In this document: piece after piece, positions 17,254-25,189 of the stretch
Layout of the letters: each line of letters opens with the position of its first letter
Position numbering within the stretch: position 1 is the stretch's first letter
NCBI GenBank assembly: GCA_002422365.1
Contig: DIUO01000017.1
Coordinates: 1 to 40,525 of the forward strand
Direction: 5' to 3'
From: Proteobacteria bacterium UBA6156
GTDB taxonomy: Bacteria; Pseudomonadota; Alphaproteobacteria; UBA2136; UBA6156
DNA length: 40,525 nt
Translations under genes and position numbers: made by a program
The notes under the pieces: model-generated
Databases searched by the model: none
The model's input: only the letters and a program-made list of their open reading frames with translations
Told to the model about the DNA's origin: nothing

Positions 17254-18861
17254 ATGGCAACTGCCGCTCCCGCCCACACTGCCACCCGCCACGGTTTTAT
17301 GGCGGCTGTCCTGCACGCCCTCACCACCGTCAACCATAAAGATATCGGCAAGATGTACATGATCTCATCCTTGCTGTTCTTCTTCATCGGCGGCCTCATG
17401 GCGTGGGTGATACGGGCCGAGCTCGCTATGCCCGGCTACCAGTTTGTCGACGGCGCGCTGTTCAATCAAATGACAGCCATGCACGCCACCTTCATGATCT
17501 TCTTCGCCATTATCCCCGGCCTCATCGGCTTCGGGAACTACTTCGTCCCCATCATGATAGGCTCGCCGGACATGGCCTTCCCCCGCCTCAACAACTGGTC
17601 GTTCTGGATCATGCCGTTCGCGGGCTTTCTCATGCTCGGCAGCCTGTTTGTGCCCGGCGGCTCTAACGCTGCGGGCTGGACAGCTTACCCCCCACTCACC
17701 GACGCCGCCTTCTCCCAGGGCGCGGGCATGGATATGTGGATTTTGGGCGTCCACTTGGCTGGCGCCAGCTCCATCCTGGGTGCCATCAACTTCATCGTCA
17801 CCATCCTCAACATGCGTGCCCCGGGCATGAGCATGTTCAAAATGCCCATGTTCGCCTGGGCCATGCTCATCACCGCCTGGCTGCAACTGGTGGCCACTCC
17901 GGTGCTGGCGGGCGCCATTACCATGCTGCTAACCGACCGTAACTTCGGCACCGCCTTCTTCAACCCGGCGGGCGGAGGTGACCCCGTCATGTTCCAGCAC
18001 ATCTTCTGGTTCTACTCCCACCCGGCGGTGTATATCATGATCCTCCCCGTGTTCGGCATGATCTCCGAAGTGCTCGCCACCCACAGCCGCAAGCCACTCT
18101 TCGGCTACCACAGCATGGTCTGGGCCATTGTCGCCATTGCGGTGCTCGGCCAGTTAGTGTGGGCCCACCACATGTATTCCGTGGGCATGAGCCTCACCGC
18201 CCAGCTCACCTTCATGCTCATGACCATGCTCATCGCCGTGCCCACCGGCATCAAGGTGTTTAACTGGATGGCCACCATGTGGGGCGGCTCCATCGCCTTC
18301 ACCACCGCCATGAATTTTGCCGTGGGCTTTCTGGTGCTGTTTACCCTTGGCGGCTTGTCCGGCGTGGTGCTCAGCTCCGCCCCGGTCGACTACATGATGC
18401 ACGACACCTACTACGTCGTCGCCCACATCCACTATGTGTTCGTCACCGGCAGCTTCTTCGGGCTTATGGCGGGTCTCTACCACTGGTATCCCAAAATGAC
18501 AGGCCGCTTCCTCTCCGAGCGTATCGGCGCCTGGCACTTCTGGCTCACCTTCATCTCGGTCAACGTCACCTTCTTCCCCATGCACTTTTTGGGCATGATG
18601 GGCATGCCCCGCCGCATTGCCGACTACAACCCGATCTACGCCGACCTCAACATGCTCTGCTCCGTCGGCGCGTTCGTCTTCGGCATGGCGCAGTTGCTCA
18701 TCATCTGGAACGTCATCTACAGCAAGCGCCGCGGCAAACCCGCAGGTACCAACCCCTGGGGCGCGGTCACGCTGGAGTGGACCCACACCAGCTCCCCCCC
18801 CCACGAGCACAACTTCGAAAAACTCCCCGTCTGGAAGCACAAAGAAGCCTATCCCCATTAA
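17254..18861 (+). CDS. ctaD: Cytochrome c oxidase subunit I (A2-type)
   Basis: Catalytic subunit of a heme-copper oxidase that reduces O2 and pumps protons. 535 residues, twelve helices. Ligands: His77 (heme a), His256, His305 and His306 (CuB), His391 (heme a3), His393 (heme a), with Tyr260 for the His-Tyr cross-link. Asp106, Asn113 and Asn114 mark the D-channel; Lys334 in TGIKVFNW marks the K-channel. Helix VI reads FWFYSHPAVY (251-260), with YS in place of the GHPE glutamate, which defines the A2 subtype. AAGAGG gives the ribosome-binding site. Subunit II and III genes are not adjacent, which is unusual, since ctaC normally precedes ctaD. Confidence 0.95.
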   Translation: MATAAPAHTATRHGFMAAVLHALTTVNHKDIGKMYMISSLLFFFIGGLMAWVIRAELAMPGYQFVDGALFNQMTAMHATFMIFFAIIPGLIGFGNYFVPIMIGSPDMAFPRLNNWSFWIMPFAGFLMLGSLFVPGGSNAAGWTAYPPLTDAAFSQGAGMDMWILGVHLAGASSILGAINFIVTILNMRAPGMSMFKMPMFAWAMLITAWLQLVATPVLAGAITMLLTDRNFGTAFFNPAGGGDPVMFQHIFWFYSHPAVYIMILPVFGMISEVLATHSRKPLFGYHSMVWAIVAIAVLGQLVWAHHMYSVGMSLTAQLTFMLMTMLIAVPTGIKVFNWMATMWGGSIAFTTAMNFAVGFLVLFTLGGLSGVVLSSAPVDYMMHDTYYVVAHIHYVFVTGSFFGLMAGLYHWYPKMTGRFLSERIGAWHFWLTFISVNVTFFPMHFLGMMGMPRRIADYNPIYADLNMLCSVGAFVFGMAQLLIIWNVIYSKRRGKPAGTNPWGAVTLEWTHTSSPPHEHNFEKLPVWKHKEAYPH

Positions 18862-18925
18862 CCAACCGAAGGGGCCTTAAAGCTCCTTTCTATTTGGCCT
18901 TGCTCCTTAGAAAGAGATGAAGAGC

Positions 18926-18946
18926 CACCAACCCGTGGGGTTGGTG
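18926..18946 (+). terminator. Hairpin downstream of ctaD
   Basis: CACCAACCC (18926-18934) and GGGTTGGTG (18938-18946) form a perfect 9-bp stem with a 3-nt loop, 64 nt past the ctaD stop. No T-run follows, so it may be an mRNA 3'-end stabiliser or a weak terminator. Confidence 0.5.
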
Positions 18947-18948
18947 TC

Positions 18949-19023
18949 ATCCCGGAAGGTTAGTGGGTGGTAAAAATGGGGTAGGGGCCCCATTTTTACC
19001 GGGACCCGCTACCTGTCCGGGAT
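18949..19023. repeat. 75-nt imperfect palindrome with TAGGGG loop
   Basis: Outer arms ATCCCGGA/TCCGGGAT, a middle of AGGTTAGTGGGT against ACCCGCTACCT, and a perfect 13-bp inner stem GGTAAAAATGGGG/CCCCATTTTTACC (18969-18981 and 18988-19000) around the 6-nt loop TAGGGG. It has the same total length and the same loop as the element at 20694-20768. Confidence 0.75.
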
Positions 19024-19080
19024 CCACCCCCGCCGGGAGGCCAGCCGGAGGCTTTCCTAGAAATTCAATTCTTTCTAAGA

Positions 19081-19129
19081 AATCTATCTTAAGTTTGTAA
19101 AACATTACAATTATTAAAGAATCTATCTT
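19081..19129. repeat. Direct repeat AATCTATCTT in AT-rich patch
   Basis: AATCTATCTT occurs at 19081-19090 and 19120-19129, 39 bp apart, each followed by (A/G)AG(T/C)TT. The patch 19055-19130 is AT-rich in a GC-rich region and could hold a promoter; the second copy runs into the presumed start of the small gene that follows. Confidence 0.5.
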
Positions 19130-19250
19130 GAGCTTACTCCCCGAAGATCCCCAAACCCGCCGCACCACCCTCATCCAGCTTGTCGGCTTCATCGGCATAC
19201 CGGTCATCTGCATGCTCACCATGCTGGCCGCCATCCTGCTTTTCCGTTAA
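19128..19250 (+). CDS. Possible 40-residue membrane protein
   Basis: Reading from a TTG at 19128 gives 40 residues: a short polar N-terminus (SLLPEDPQTRRTT) and one membrane helix (LIQLVGFIGIPVICML and onward) ending LLFR. Codon third positions are strongly G/C, as in the real genes here, which is why I call it. There is no ATG; an in-frame stop at 19098-19100 limits the upstream end, and no Shine-Dalgarno is seen. Its place between ctaD and dnaN suggests a small accessory oxidase subunit, but I see no likeness to known subunit IV sequences, so that is only inference. Confidence 0.45.
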   Translation: MSLLPEDPQTRRTTLIQLVGFIGIPVICMLTMLAAILLFR

Positions 19251-19321
19251 ACCCGTTCATCCGTGAATCCGGCATAGCCCGACATAATCCGATATCACCC
19301 GACATAACCCGTCAACCCGAC
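19251..19321. repeat. ~10-bp tandem repeat, CCGACATAAT family, before dnaN
   Basis: Units beginning CCCG or TCCG recur every 8-10 bp, for example CCCGACATAA, TCCGATATCA, CCCGACATAA and CCCGTCAA. Related tracts lie at 21516-21560 and 31021-31060. Confidence 0.65.
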
Positions 19322-19359
19322 CCCACTGTGACATTCTGCCCACATATGCGGCAAAAGCC

Positions 19360-19388
19360 TTGGCGGCGCTGCCGAATAAGCCTATCCT
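19360..19388 (+). promoter_or_regulatory. Leaderless promoter of dnaN
   Basis: TTGGCG (19360-19365), a 17-nt spacer and TATCCT (19383-19388) are followed by exactly 6 nt and the ATG at 19395. No Shine-Dalgarno is present. Confidence 0.6.
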
Positions 19389-19394
19389 CCGGCC

Positions 19395-20510
19395 ATGAAA
19401 CTCAGTATCTCGCGCGAAACCCTCTTCAAAGCCCTCCGCCACATGTCGGCGGTGGTGGAAAAACGTAGCAGCATCGCCATTCTCGGCAACGTGCGCCTGC
19501 ACGCCGAGAACAACCGGCTAGAAACCACCGCCACCGACAACGACCTCTCGGTGCAAGGCGTTGCCGAAGCCTTCGTCGACCAATCCGGCACCACCACCGT
19601 CGGCGCGCTTAAGCTGTTCGAAATCATCAGCAAGATTCCCGAAGGCGTCATGGTGAGCCTGGAGCTGACCGACGGCGGCTCGCGCCTCGCCCTCACCGCC
19701 GGCAAGGCCAAGTTCAGCCTGGCTACGCTGGGTGCCGAGGCCTTCCCCGACATGACGAAGGTCGAGCAAGGCACCAGCTTCAAACTCACGGCAGTCGAAT
19801 TGAAAAAAGCCCTCGACCGCGTCCAGTTTGCCGCCAGCACCGACGAAACCCGCGCGTATCTGAACGGCGTGTATATGCACGTGCTGGAAGAAGACGGCCA
19901 GAAACTGCTGCGCACCGTCGCCACCGATGGCCACCGCCTCGCCAAGTCCGACATGCCCTGCCCGGCAGGTGCCGAAGATATGCCCGCCGTCATTCTGCCG
20001 CGCAAATGCGTCGCCGAGCTCAAGAAGATCGCCGACGAAGCCAAAGAAATCAGCATCACCGTCTCCGAGAAGAAAATCCAGGCCGAAGCCGCCGACATCA
20101 CCCTCACCAGCAAAGTGATTGATGCGACTTACCCGGACTACGACCGCGTCATCCCCAAGGGCAACCCCACGCAGCTGACCGTTGCCCGTCGCTCGCTGTT
20201 GCAGGCGGTGGAGCGCGTCAGCATCCTCAGCCACGAGAAAACCCGCTCGGTGCGCTTTAACGCGATCGAAAACGCCCTGGCCCTCTCCGCCAACAACCCG
20301 GACCAAGAAAACGCCAACGAAGAAGTGAAGGCCGACTATGCCGGAACGCCCATGGAAATCGGCTTCAACGCCCGTTACCTGTCCGACATCGGCACCCAAA
20401 TCTCCGGCGACGACATCCAGTTTTTCCTCAAAGATGCTTCCTCACCCGTGCTGGTGAAAGACCCCGCCGACAACAGCACCACTTTTGTGGTGATGCCGAT
20501 GCGCGTCTAG
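19395..20510 (+). CDS. dnaN: DNA polymerase III beta subunit (sliding clamp)
   Basis: Ring-shaped processivity factor that tethers DNA polymerase III and binds MutS, DnaE and others through clamp motifs. The 371-residue length is normal. N-terminus MKLSISRETLFKAL, mid-region TDGHRLAKSD (the DGHRL signature), DYDRVIPK and the C-terminal FVVMPMRV are all diagnostic. It is not next to dnaA or recF, which lie 20 kb and 5 kb downstream on the same strand. The promoter suggests monocistronic, leaderless transcription. Confidence 0.97.
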   Translation: MKLSISRETLFKALRHMSAVVEKRSSIAILGNVRLHAENNRLETTATDNDLSVQGVAEAFVDQSGTTTVGALKLFEIISKIPEGVMVSLELTDGGSRLALTAGKAKFSLATLGAEAFPDMTKVEQGTSFKLTAVELKKALDRVQFAASTDETRAYLNGVYMHVLEEDGQKLLRTVATDGHRLAKSDMPCPAGAEDMPAVILPRKCVAELKKIADEAKEISITVSEKKIQAEAADITLTSKVIDATYPDYDRVIPKGNPTQLTVARRSLLQAVERVSILSHEKTRSVRFNAIENALALSANNPDQENANEEVKADYAGTPMEIGFNARYLSDIGTQISGDDIQFFLKDASSPVLVKDPADNSTTFVVMPMRV

Positions 20511-20605
20511 AACAACAAAACAACCGGCACCAACAAAAGCAGCCCTCCCGCTGCTGAAAAATACGGGGCAGGGGAAGAGGCCCAAAAGATAACAAGGGTG
20601 GGCAA

Positions 20606-20629
20606 CCAAAGCGGCTTCGGCCGCTTTGG
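20606..20629 (+). terminator. UUCG-capped hairpin after dnaN
   Basis: CCAAAGCGGC and GCCGCTTTGG form a perfect 10-bp stem closed by the stable TTCG tetraloop, 95 nt past the dnaN stop. The T-run is poor, but the hairpin is strong. The rest of the 320-bp gap 20511-20830 holds only this hairpin and the palindrome at 20694-20768; no gene is seen. Confidence 0.65.
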
Positions 20630-20693
20630 CGTGTGTCTTAAACAACTTTAGTAATTGCCCATCCTTTAGGCCCCACCCAAAAAGCGGGAAACC

Positions 20694-20768
20694 GTGCCTT
20701 GCGGAAACATAGGCTCATGTAAACGGGGTAGGGGCCCCGTTTCTTGGCGCCTATGTCCGACCAGGCAC
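20694..20768. repeat. 75-nt imperfect palindrome with TAGGGG loop
   Basis: Outer arms GTGCCT/AGGCAC, then ACATAGG/CCTATGT, an unpaired zone, and a perfect 8-bp inner stem AAACGGGG/CCCCGTTT (20721-20728 and 20735-20742) around TAGGGG. Length and loop match the copy at 18949-19023, while the arm sequences differ. Confidence 0.7.
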
Positions 20769-20830
20769 CACCCCTACGCATCTCAGGCACTTCCTGTAAA
20801 TAAAAGCCCCTTACCAATCCATTTTATCAA

Positions 20831-21508
20831 TCACCACTTACAAACTCGCGCCAACGCCGCCACCACCGCCGTATCCGCCCGCAAAATCGTCGGCCCCAGG
20901 CTGGTCGGCACCAGCAGCGGCTGCGCTTGCAACATCGCCACTTCCTCCGGCGCAAACCCGCCCTCTGGGCCAATCAACACCGTATCCATCGCTTCATTCC
21001 GGCGTTCTGCCTCACCCTCCATCCGCTCAAACGCCCACAGGCATGGTGTTTTTAGCTCCGCCACAAAATCCTCCAACCGGCTCACCGCCGCCAGCGTCGG
21101 CAGGGTCACACGCTCGCATTGCTCGGCCGCTTCAACCATTATCGCCAAGGCACGGCTCTCATTCATCTTGCCCACCTGCGCATAGTGGGTTTTCAACGGC
21201 ACAATCTCGGTCACACCCATCTCGGTGGCCTGCCGCAACACGTTTTCCCAGGCGTCACGCTTCAGCAGCGCCACCGCCAGCACCAGGCGGGGCAGGGGTG
21301 GGGGCGTGGGGAGCATCTCCACCACGCTCGCCCGCCGCGCCTTGGCATCGGTCAACTCGGCCAGGCCAAGCGCGCCATGGCCATCAAATACCTCAAATCG
21401 GTCGCCCACGCCCATCCGCAGCACATGCCGCAGGCGGTGCTGCACCTCATCGGGCAGCTCCAGCGCGGCGCCAGGTGCCAGCGGTAGCGGCAAATAAATA
21501 CGCTTCAT
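20831..21508 (-). CDS. rsmE: 16S rRNA (uracil-1498-N3)-methyltransferase RsmE
   Basis: SPOUT-fold methyltransferase acting on 16S rRNA U1498. Of 225 residues, the N-terminal PUA-like part has HRLRHVLRM, and the knot region has QATEMGV, EQCERV, LIGPEGGFAPEEV and the C-terminal LGPTILRADTA (usually ILRxETA). These motifs are diagnostic. The small gap to the upstream pfkB gene (53 bp) carries a short repeat tract, so the pair may be co-transcribed. Confidence 0.92.
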   Translation of the reverse strand: MKRIYLPLPLAPGAALELPDEVQHRLRHVLRMGVGDRFEVFDGHGALGLAELTDAKARRASVVEMLPTPPPLPRLVLAVALLKRDAWENVLRQATEMGVTEIVPLKTHYAQVGKMNESRALAIMVEAAEQCERVTLPTLAAVSRLEDFVAELKTPCLWAFERMEGEAERRNEAMDTVLIGPEGGFAPEEVAMLQAQPLLVPTSLGPTILRADTAVVAALARVCKW

Positions 21509-21515
21509 AAAAATA

Positions 21516-21560
21516 CCGTTAACCCGTTAATCCGACGGAATCCGTCACCCCGACAACCCG
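21516..21560. repeat. ~10-bp tandem repeat, CCGACATAAT family, between pfkB and rsmE
   Basis: Degenerate units AACCCGTT, AATCCGACGG, AATCCGTCAC and CCCGACAA follow one another and fill almost the whole gap. Confidence 0.55.
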
Positions 21561-21561
21561 C

Positions 21562-22536
21562 CTAATCACTGTGCGGCACATCCACGCTGGGGAAGCTCAT
21601 CAACCGTGGCCCCAGTTGCAGCACCACCGCGCGGCCCAGCTGGTGGCCTTGTTGCAGCGCCAGTTGCGGGCTGCCGCCACCCGTAAATACATGCAAAAAC
21701 CCTGCCGCAAACGCATCTCCCGCGCCGGAAAGGTCCATCGGGCTCGGTATCGGCTGGGTCGGGCTGTCCACCACCGCGCCACCGTCGGCGGCATAATAGG
21801 CGGCACCGTTGCCGCTGCGGGTAATAACGCGCTCCAATTGGCTCAGCTTGGTGGCGGTGCGGCTGTCGTTGCCTTGGGTCAACACCTCCCACTCGTGCTC
21901 GTTGCCAATTATCAGTGGCTTATGCGCCAGCACAATGTCGGTCAGCTCGGCCAGGCACGCCTGCACCGCACGCGGAGACGCCAGCGTCACCACCAGCTTG
22001 GTCTGCGCCGCGCGGGCGGTTTTGGCGGCATAGTCTGCCGCCGCCGGGTGGCTGCCAATCATATAAGCCTCCAGCACCAAGTGATGAGACTGCTCAATCA
22101 ACTGGTCATCCACCCAGCTGTCATCGCTGCTCGGTTGGGGCGGCAGGCATTGCACCATGGTGCGCACGCCATCGGCGCTCAAAAGCGTAAATATATCGGT
22201 CGTGCGGGCGGTGCTCACGGCAGGCGTCAGCGTCACCCCCGCGCTCAGCATGTCTTCCACAAAAAAGCGGCCGGTCGGGTCGTTGCCAATCTGGCCTAAA
22301 AACGCCACCCGGCTACCCAGTTTGGCCAGCGTATAGGCGGTGTTGGCACCTGCCCCCCCCGCTCGGAACTGCTCCACAATCACAGCATTGCTCAGCTCCA
22401 TCATCTGGGCGTGGCTCAGGGTGTTGCTGTCGCCTTTGTGCAGGCTAAATTGCTCCAGCACACTGTCTGCCACATGGGCAATACCATCCACTACGGCATT
22501 GCCGAGAACTGAAAAAGAATAAGCGCGCGTACTCAT
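21562..22536 (-). CDS. PfkB-family carbohydrate/adenosine kinase
   Basis: Ribokinase-fold kinase of 324 residues. N-terminus FSVLGNAVVDGIAHV, the substrate-binding GGAGANTAYTLAKLG, and the catalytic DLSGAGDAFAAGFL (PfkB signature 2, with the catalytic Asp) are clear. The general pattern is that of the alphaproteobacterial group annotated as adenosine kinase, but the substrate cannot be settled by eye. The start is fixed by a leaderless promoter just upstream. Confidence 0.88.
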   Translation of the reverse strand: MSTRAYSFSVLGNAVVDGIAHVADSVLEQFSLHKGDSNTLSHAQMMELSNAVIVEQFRAGGAGANTAYTLAKLGSRVAFLGQIGNDPTGRFFVEDMLSAGVTLTPAVSTARTTDIFTLLSADGVRTMVQCLPPQPSSDDSWVDDQLIEQSHHLVLEAYMIGSHPAAADYAAKTARAAQTKLVVTLASPRAVQACLAELTDIVLAHKPLIIGNEHEWEVLTQGNDSRTATKLSQLERVITRSGNGAAYYAADGGAVVDSPTQPIPSPMDLSGAGDAFAAGFLHVFTGGGSPQLALQQGHQLGRAVVLQLGPRLMSFPSVDVPHSD

Positions 22537-22542
22537 GCCCCG

Positions 22543-22571
22543 ATTGTGGCTGCCCCTTTGCCATTTGTCCA
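22543..22571 (-). promoter_or_regulatory. Leaderless promoter of the PfkB kinase gene
   Basis: On the minus strand TGGACA (22571-22566), a 17-nt spacer and CACAAT (22548-22543) are followed by exactly 6 nt and the ATG at 22536. Confidence 0.55.
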
Positions 22572-23465
22572 GCCTTTAACAGGGGCGGAATATGAATCTT
22601 TATGCAGGCTTAGGTGCAAGCGTCGTACAACTCACACGGGCAGCGTTACACCCAAAGGGGTTACAGCGGCTTTTTCAAGTACCACAACGGCCCAACCTTT
22701 ATCCCGCAAAAGCCAGGCCCGCAAATCGCCTTACAGGCCGCCGGACACCTCACGGGGCAGGTGCCTTTTAGCCAACGCTACCGCCACCTATGGGGGCCGA
22801 AGAAGATGAAGCAAGACGCGGGCATCAGCCCAATTAAATGTGTTGTTTCGCCGCCACAGGGTCGGTTCTGATAATTACTTTTTACATCGCCAAACAGGTC
22901 TGCCGGTCGGCAGCGGGGTTGGGGAGCGGGTTTACACCCTTATACGGCGGCGGAGACCACCAGGGAAAACGAGTTTTATAGTTCTGAAATTCTTATGTTA
23001 TTCGGTAAAACGTTATTGTTATGAATGTTACCCTTCCATCATGCCGGGTTGCCGCCGCCGGTGCAACCCCGTGTGCGGCAGCACAGGGCCGCCCTGTGTC
23101 TATGTCACGACATACCGCAAGCCACGCCTGCGTGAAACATCGCCGTTGTGCCTCGTTAAGAATCAGCCTCCCTTATGTATGGCGTGCGTATGCAAAAAGA
23201 GGGGGTTTCGCAGGGGTAATTGGCCCCTCACACAGGTGTGGATAAAAAGCTCACCAACACATAGCAGCAAAACAGCTACGCCACGCAACGGCGGGCCGTG
23301 GCGTGCCACAGCCCGGGCCATTTCGTTGTTGCAACGCGTCACGTTGCTCAAACGAGAGTCATCCGAAGCGTGAAACACAAGCAAAAATTGTAAATATATA
23401 CTTACATTAACAAATCAAGCTCAGCAAGCAGTTGGCGTGCTCCTGCACATCGGTTAGGGTGCAGT
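22572..23465. other. ~890-bp gene-free region with palindromes and a DnaA box
   Basis: No open frame here has the codon bias of the neighbouring genes. Visible structure: CTGCCG-GT-CGGCAG (22900-22913), an AT-rich patch around 22970-23030, the 17-bp palindrome CACAGGGC-C-GCCCTGTG (23082-23098), a DnaA box (23237-23245), ACGCCACG/CGTGGCGT (23278-23304), and an AT-rich run 23383-23420. This could be a replication-related region, a large regulatory region for the glycosyltransferase, or the remains of a decayed gene. Confidence 0.4.
23237..23245 (-). promoter_or_regulatory. DnaA box
   Basis: TGTGGATAA, the reverse complement of the consensus TTATCCACA, with no mismatch. It is the only perfect box I found in this intergenic region. 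Confidence 0.55.
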
Positions 23466-24668
23466 ATGTCGCCACGCACGTCCTCTCCCTCCGTTTCGCG
23501 GTCCGATGTCACACCCGTAGTCCTGCAAGTTCTCCCCGCCCTGAAGGACGGCGGCGTGGAATCCAGCGCTATCGAGATGGCCTCTTATATAAAGAAGCAA
23601 GGCTGGCAGCCACTGGTGGCCAGCGCAGGGGGCCCCAAGGTCGGCTACCTCAGCGCGCAGGGCATACCCCACCTCACCTTGCCGCTGGCCTCCAAGGCGC
23701 CGTGGATAATTCTGGGGAATACTTTCCGCCTCGCCCGCATCATCCGCCAGCACAAGGTTGGCCTGGTGCATGCCCGCAGCCGGGCCCCGGCCTGGAGCGC
23801 CTACCTCGCAAGCCGCCTCACAGGCGTGCCCTACGTGGCAACGTTCCATGGCACCTATGGCCTCTCGGGGGGGTGGCTTAAACATTTCTACAACAGTGTC
23901 ATGGTGCGCGGGCCACGTGTCATCGCCAACAGCCAGTTTATTCGTCAGCATATCCTTGATAACTATGCAGTCGAGCCCGCCCACATCCATGTTGCCACCC
24001 GCGGAGTCGACCCCACCCACTGGGACCCCTCTCTTTTTGCCAAAACCGACATCGCCGCCACCCGGAAGGAAATCGACGTCGAAACCGGGGTACCCCTGCT
24101 GATGATGGTCGGACGCATCACCCGCTGGAAAGGACACGACCTGGTGCTCAAGGCCCTGGCAGAAGTCTCCGACCTCCCCTGGGTGCTCGCCATCGCGGGC
24201 GGCGCCGACAAAGACAGCGCCTACGCCAGCCAACTGCGCACGCTGGCCGAAGGTCTCGGCCTCACCTCCCGCATCCGCTGGCTGGGCAGCCGGACAGACA
24301 TCCCCCGCCTGCTGGCCGCCGGCCAACTGGCGCTCAGCGGCTCCACCCGGCCAGAGGCCTTCGGCCGCGTCGCCATCGAGGCCATGGCCATGGGCATCCC
24401 CGTGGTGGCCACCGGCCATGGCGGCAGCCTAGAAACAATTATCGACGGCACAACCGGCTGGCTGGTGTCCCCGCAGGCGTCCGCATCGGTCGGTTTAGAA
24501 GCGTTTGCGCCACAGGCATTCGCCCAGAAGTTGCGCGGGGCCTTGCAAAATCCGTCGCGTTTGGCAAGCATGGGGCAAGCCGCGCGGGCACATGTGCTGC
24601 GCTCGTTTACAGTCGAGCAATGCTGTGCCGCCGAGATGCAGGCCTACAAAGCCGTTCTCGCGCTCTAA
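23466..24668 (+). CDS. Glycosyltransferase, GT4 family
   Basis: A 400-residue GT-B-fold enzyme that transfers a sugar from a nucleotide donor, probably in surface polysaccharide or LPS synthesis. The N-terminal acceptor domain begins at about residue 19 (VVLQVLPALKDGGVESSAIE). The donor domain has MMVGRITRWKGHDLVLKAL, then WLGSRTDIPRLL and the E-x7-E motif within RPEAFGRVAIEAMAMG. GT4 is clear; substrate and product are not. There is no glycan gene cluster around it; it is followed by a small cysteine hydrolase. Confidence 0.88.
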   Translation: MSPRTSSPSVSRSDVTPVVLQVLPALKDGGVESSAIEMASYIKKQGWQPLVASAGGPKVGYLSAQGIPHLTLPLASKAPWIILGNTFRLARIIRQHKVGLVHARSRAPAWSAYLASRLTGVPYVATFHGTYGLSGGWLKHFYNSVMVRGPRVIANSQFIRQHILDNYAVEPAHIHVATRGVDPTHWDPSLFAKTDIAATRKEIDVETGVPLLMMVGRITRWKGHDLVLKALAEVSDLPWVLAIAGGADKDSAYASQLRTLAEGLGLTSRIRWLGSRTDIPRLLAAGQLALSGSTRPEAFGRVAIEAMAMGIPVVATGHGGSLETIIDGTTGWLVSPQASASVGLEAFAPQAFAQKLRGALQNPSRLASMGQAARAHVLRSFTVEQCCAAEMQAYKAVLAL

Positions 24669-24706
24669 GCCGGGCCCGAGCCGCCAACCGAAGAAGAGTA
24701 AAAATT

Positions 24707-25180
24707 ATGAATCGTTGTATGATCGTGGTGGATATGCAGAATTACTACCGGCCCGGCCCGGGTATGATCGCACAAATCAACCAGCTGGCAGCCACCATGC
24801 CCACCTGTGCCACCCTCTTCGTGCACGACGAATCCGAAGTTCCCCTCGTCAAGTTCGGCCGCACCCCGCCGCAAGATACCGCCGTGGTCATCTCCGCCAT
24901 GGCCGTCTTCCAAAAACCCGGCTTTGCCCTGCCGCCCCAGGCGCTGGACTGGCTCAAGAAACAACAGCCGGAAGAAGTGCTGGTCGCGGGCTGCCACACC
25001 GACGCCAACCTGTTGGCTGCTGGCTTCTCCCTCTTCAACGCCGGCATGCGCCCGGCGGTGCTGCCGCCACTGTGCTTCGGTAACGATTGGTACATGCACA
25101 CCGTCACCACCGGCATCTGGGAGCGCGAAATCGGCAAAGTCTACCAAAGCGCGGCCGAGCTCCAGTTCGGCGGGCTCTAA
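24707..25180 (+). CDS. Isochorismatase-like cysteine hydrolase
   Basis: A 157-residue protein of the cysteine-hydrolase superfamily (isochorismatase, nicotinamidase and relatives). The catalytic triad can be read as Asp9 (VVDMQN), Lys70 (VFQKPGF) and Cys96 (VAGCHTDANL). It is shorter than nicotinamidases, and the substrate is unknown. AAGAAGAG lies upstream of the chosen ATG. Ten nucleotides separate it from the lipoprotein gene, so the two are likely co-transcribed. Confidence 0.85.
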   Translation: MNRCMIVVDMQNYYRPGPGMIAQINQLAATMPTCATLFVHDESEVPLVKFGRTPPQDTAVVISAMAVFQKPGFALPPQALDWLKKQQPEEVLVAGCHTDANLLAAGFSLFNAGMRPAVLPPLCFGNDWYMHTVTTGIWEREIGKVYQSAAELQFGGL

Positions 25181-25189
25181 GGCCCCATC

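Noticed and set aside
22614..22871. 85-codon frame after the PfkB gene
   Set aside because: Codon third positions lack the strong GC bias of real genes here, and overlapping frames are equally open.
22840..23373. 177-codon Cys/Arg-rich frame
   Set aside because: Composition is unlike the neighbours, no signal peptide or motif, and it runs through palindromes and the DnaA box.
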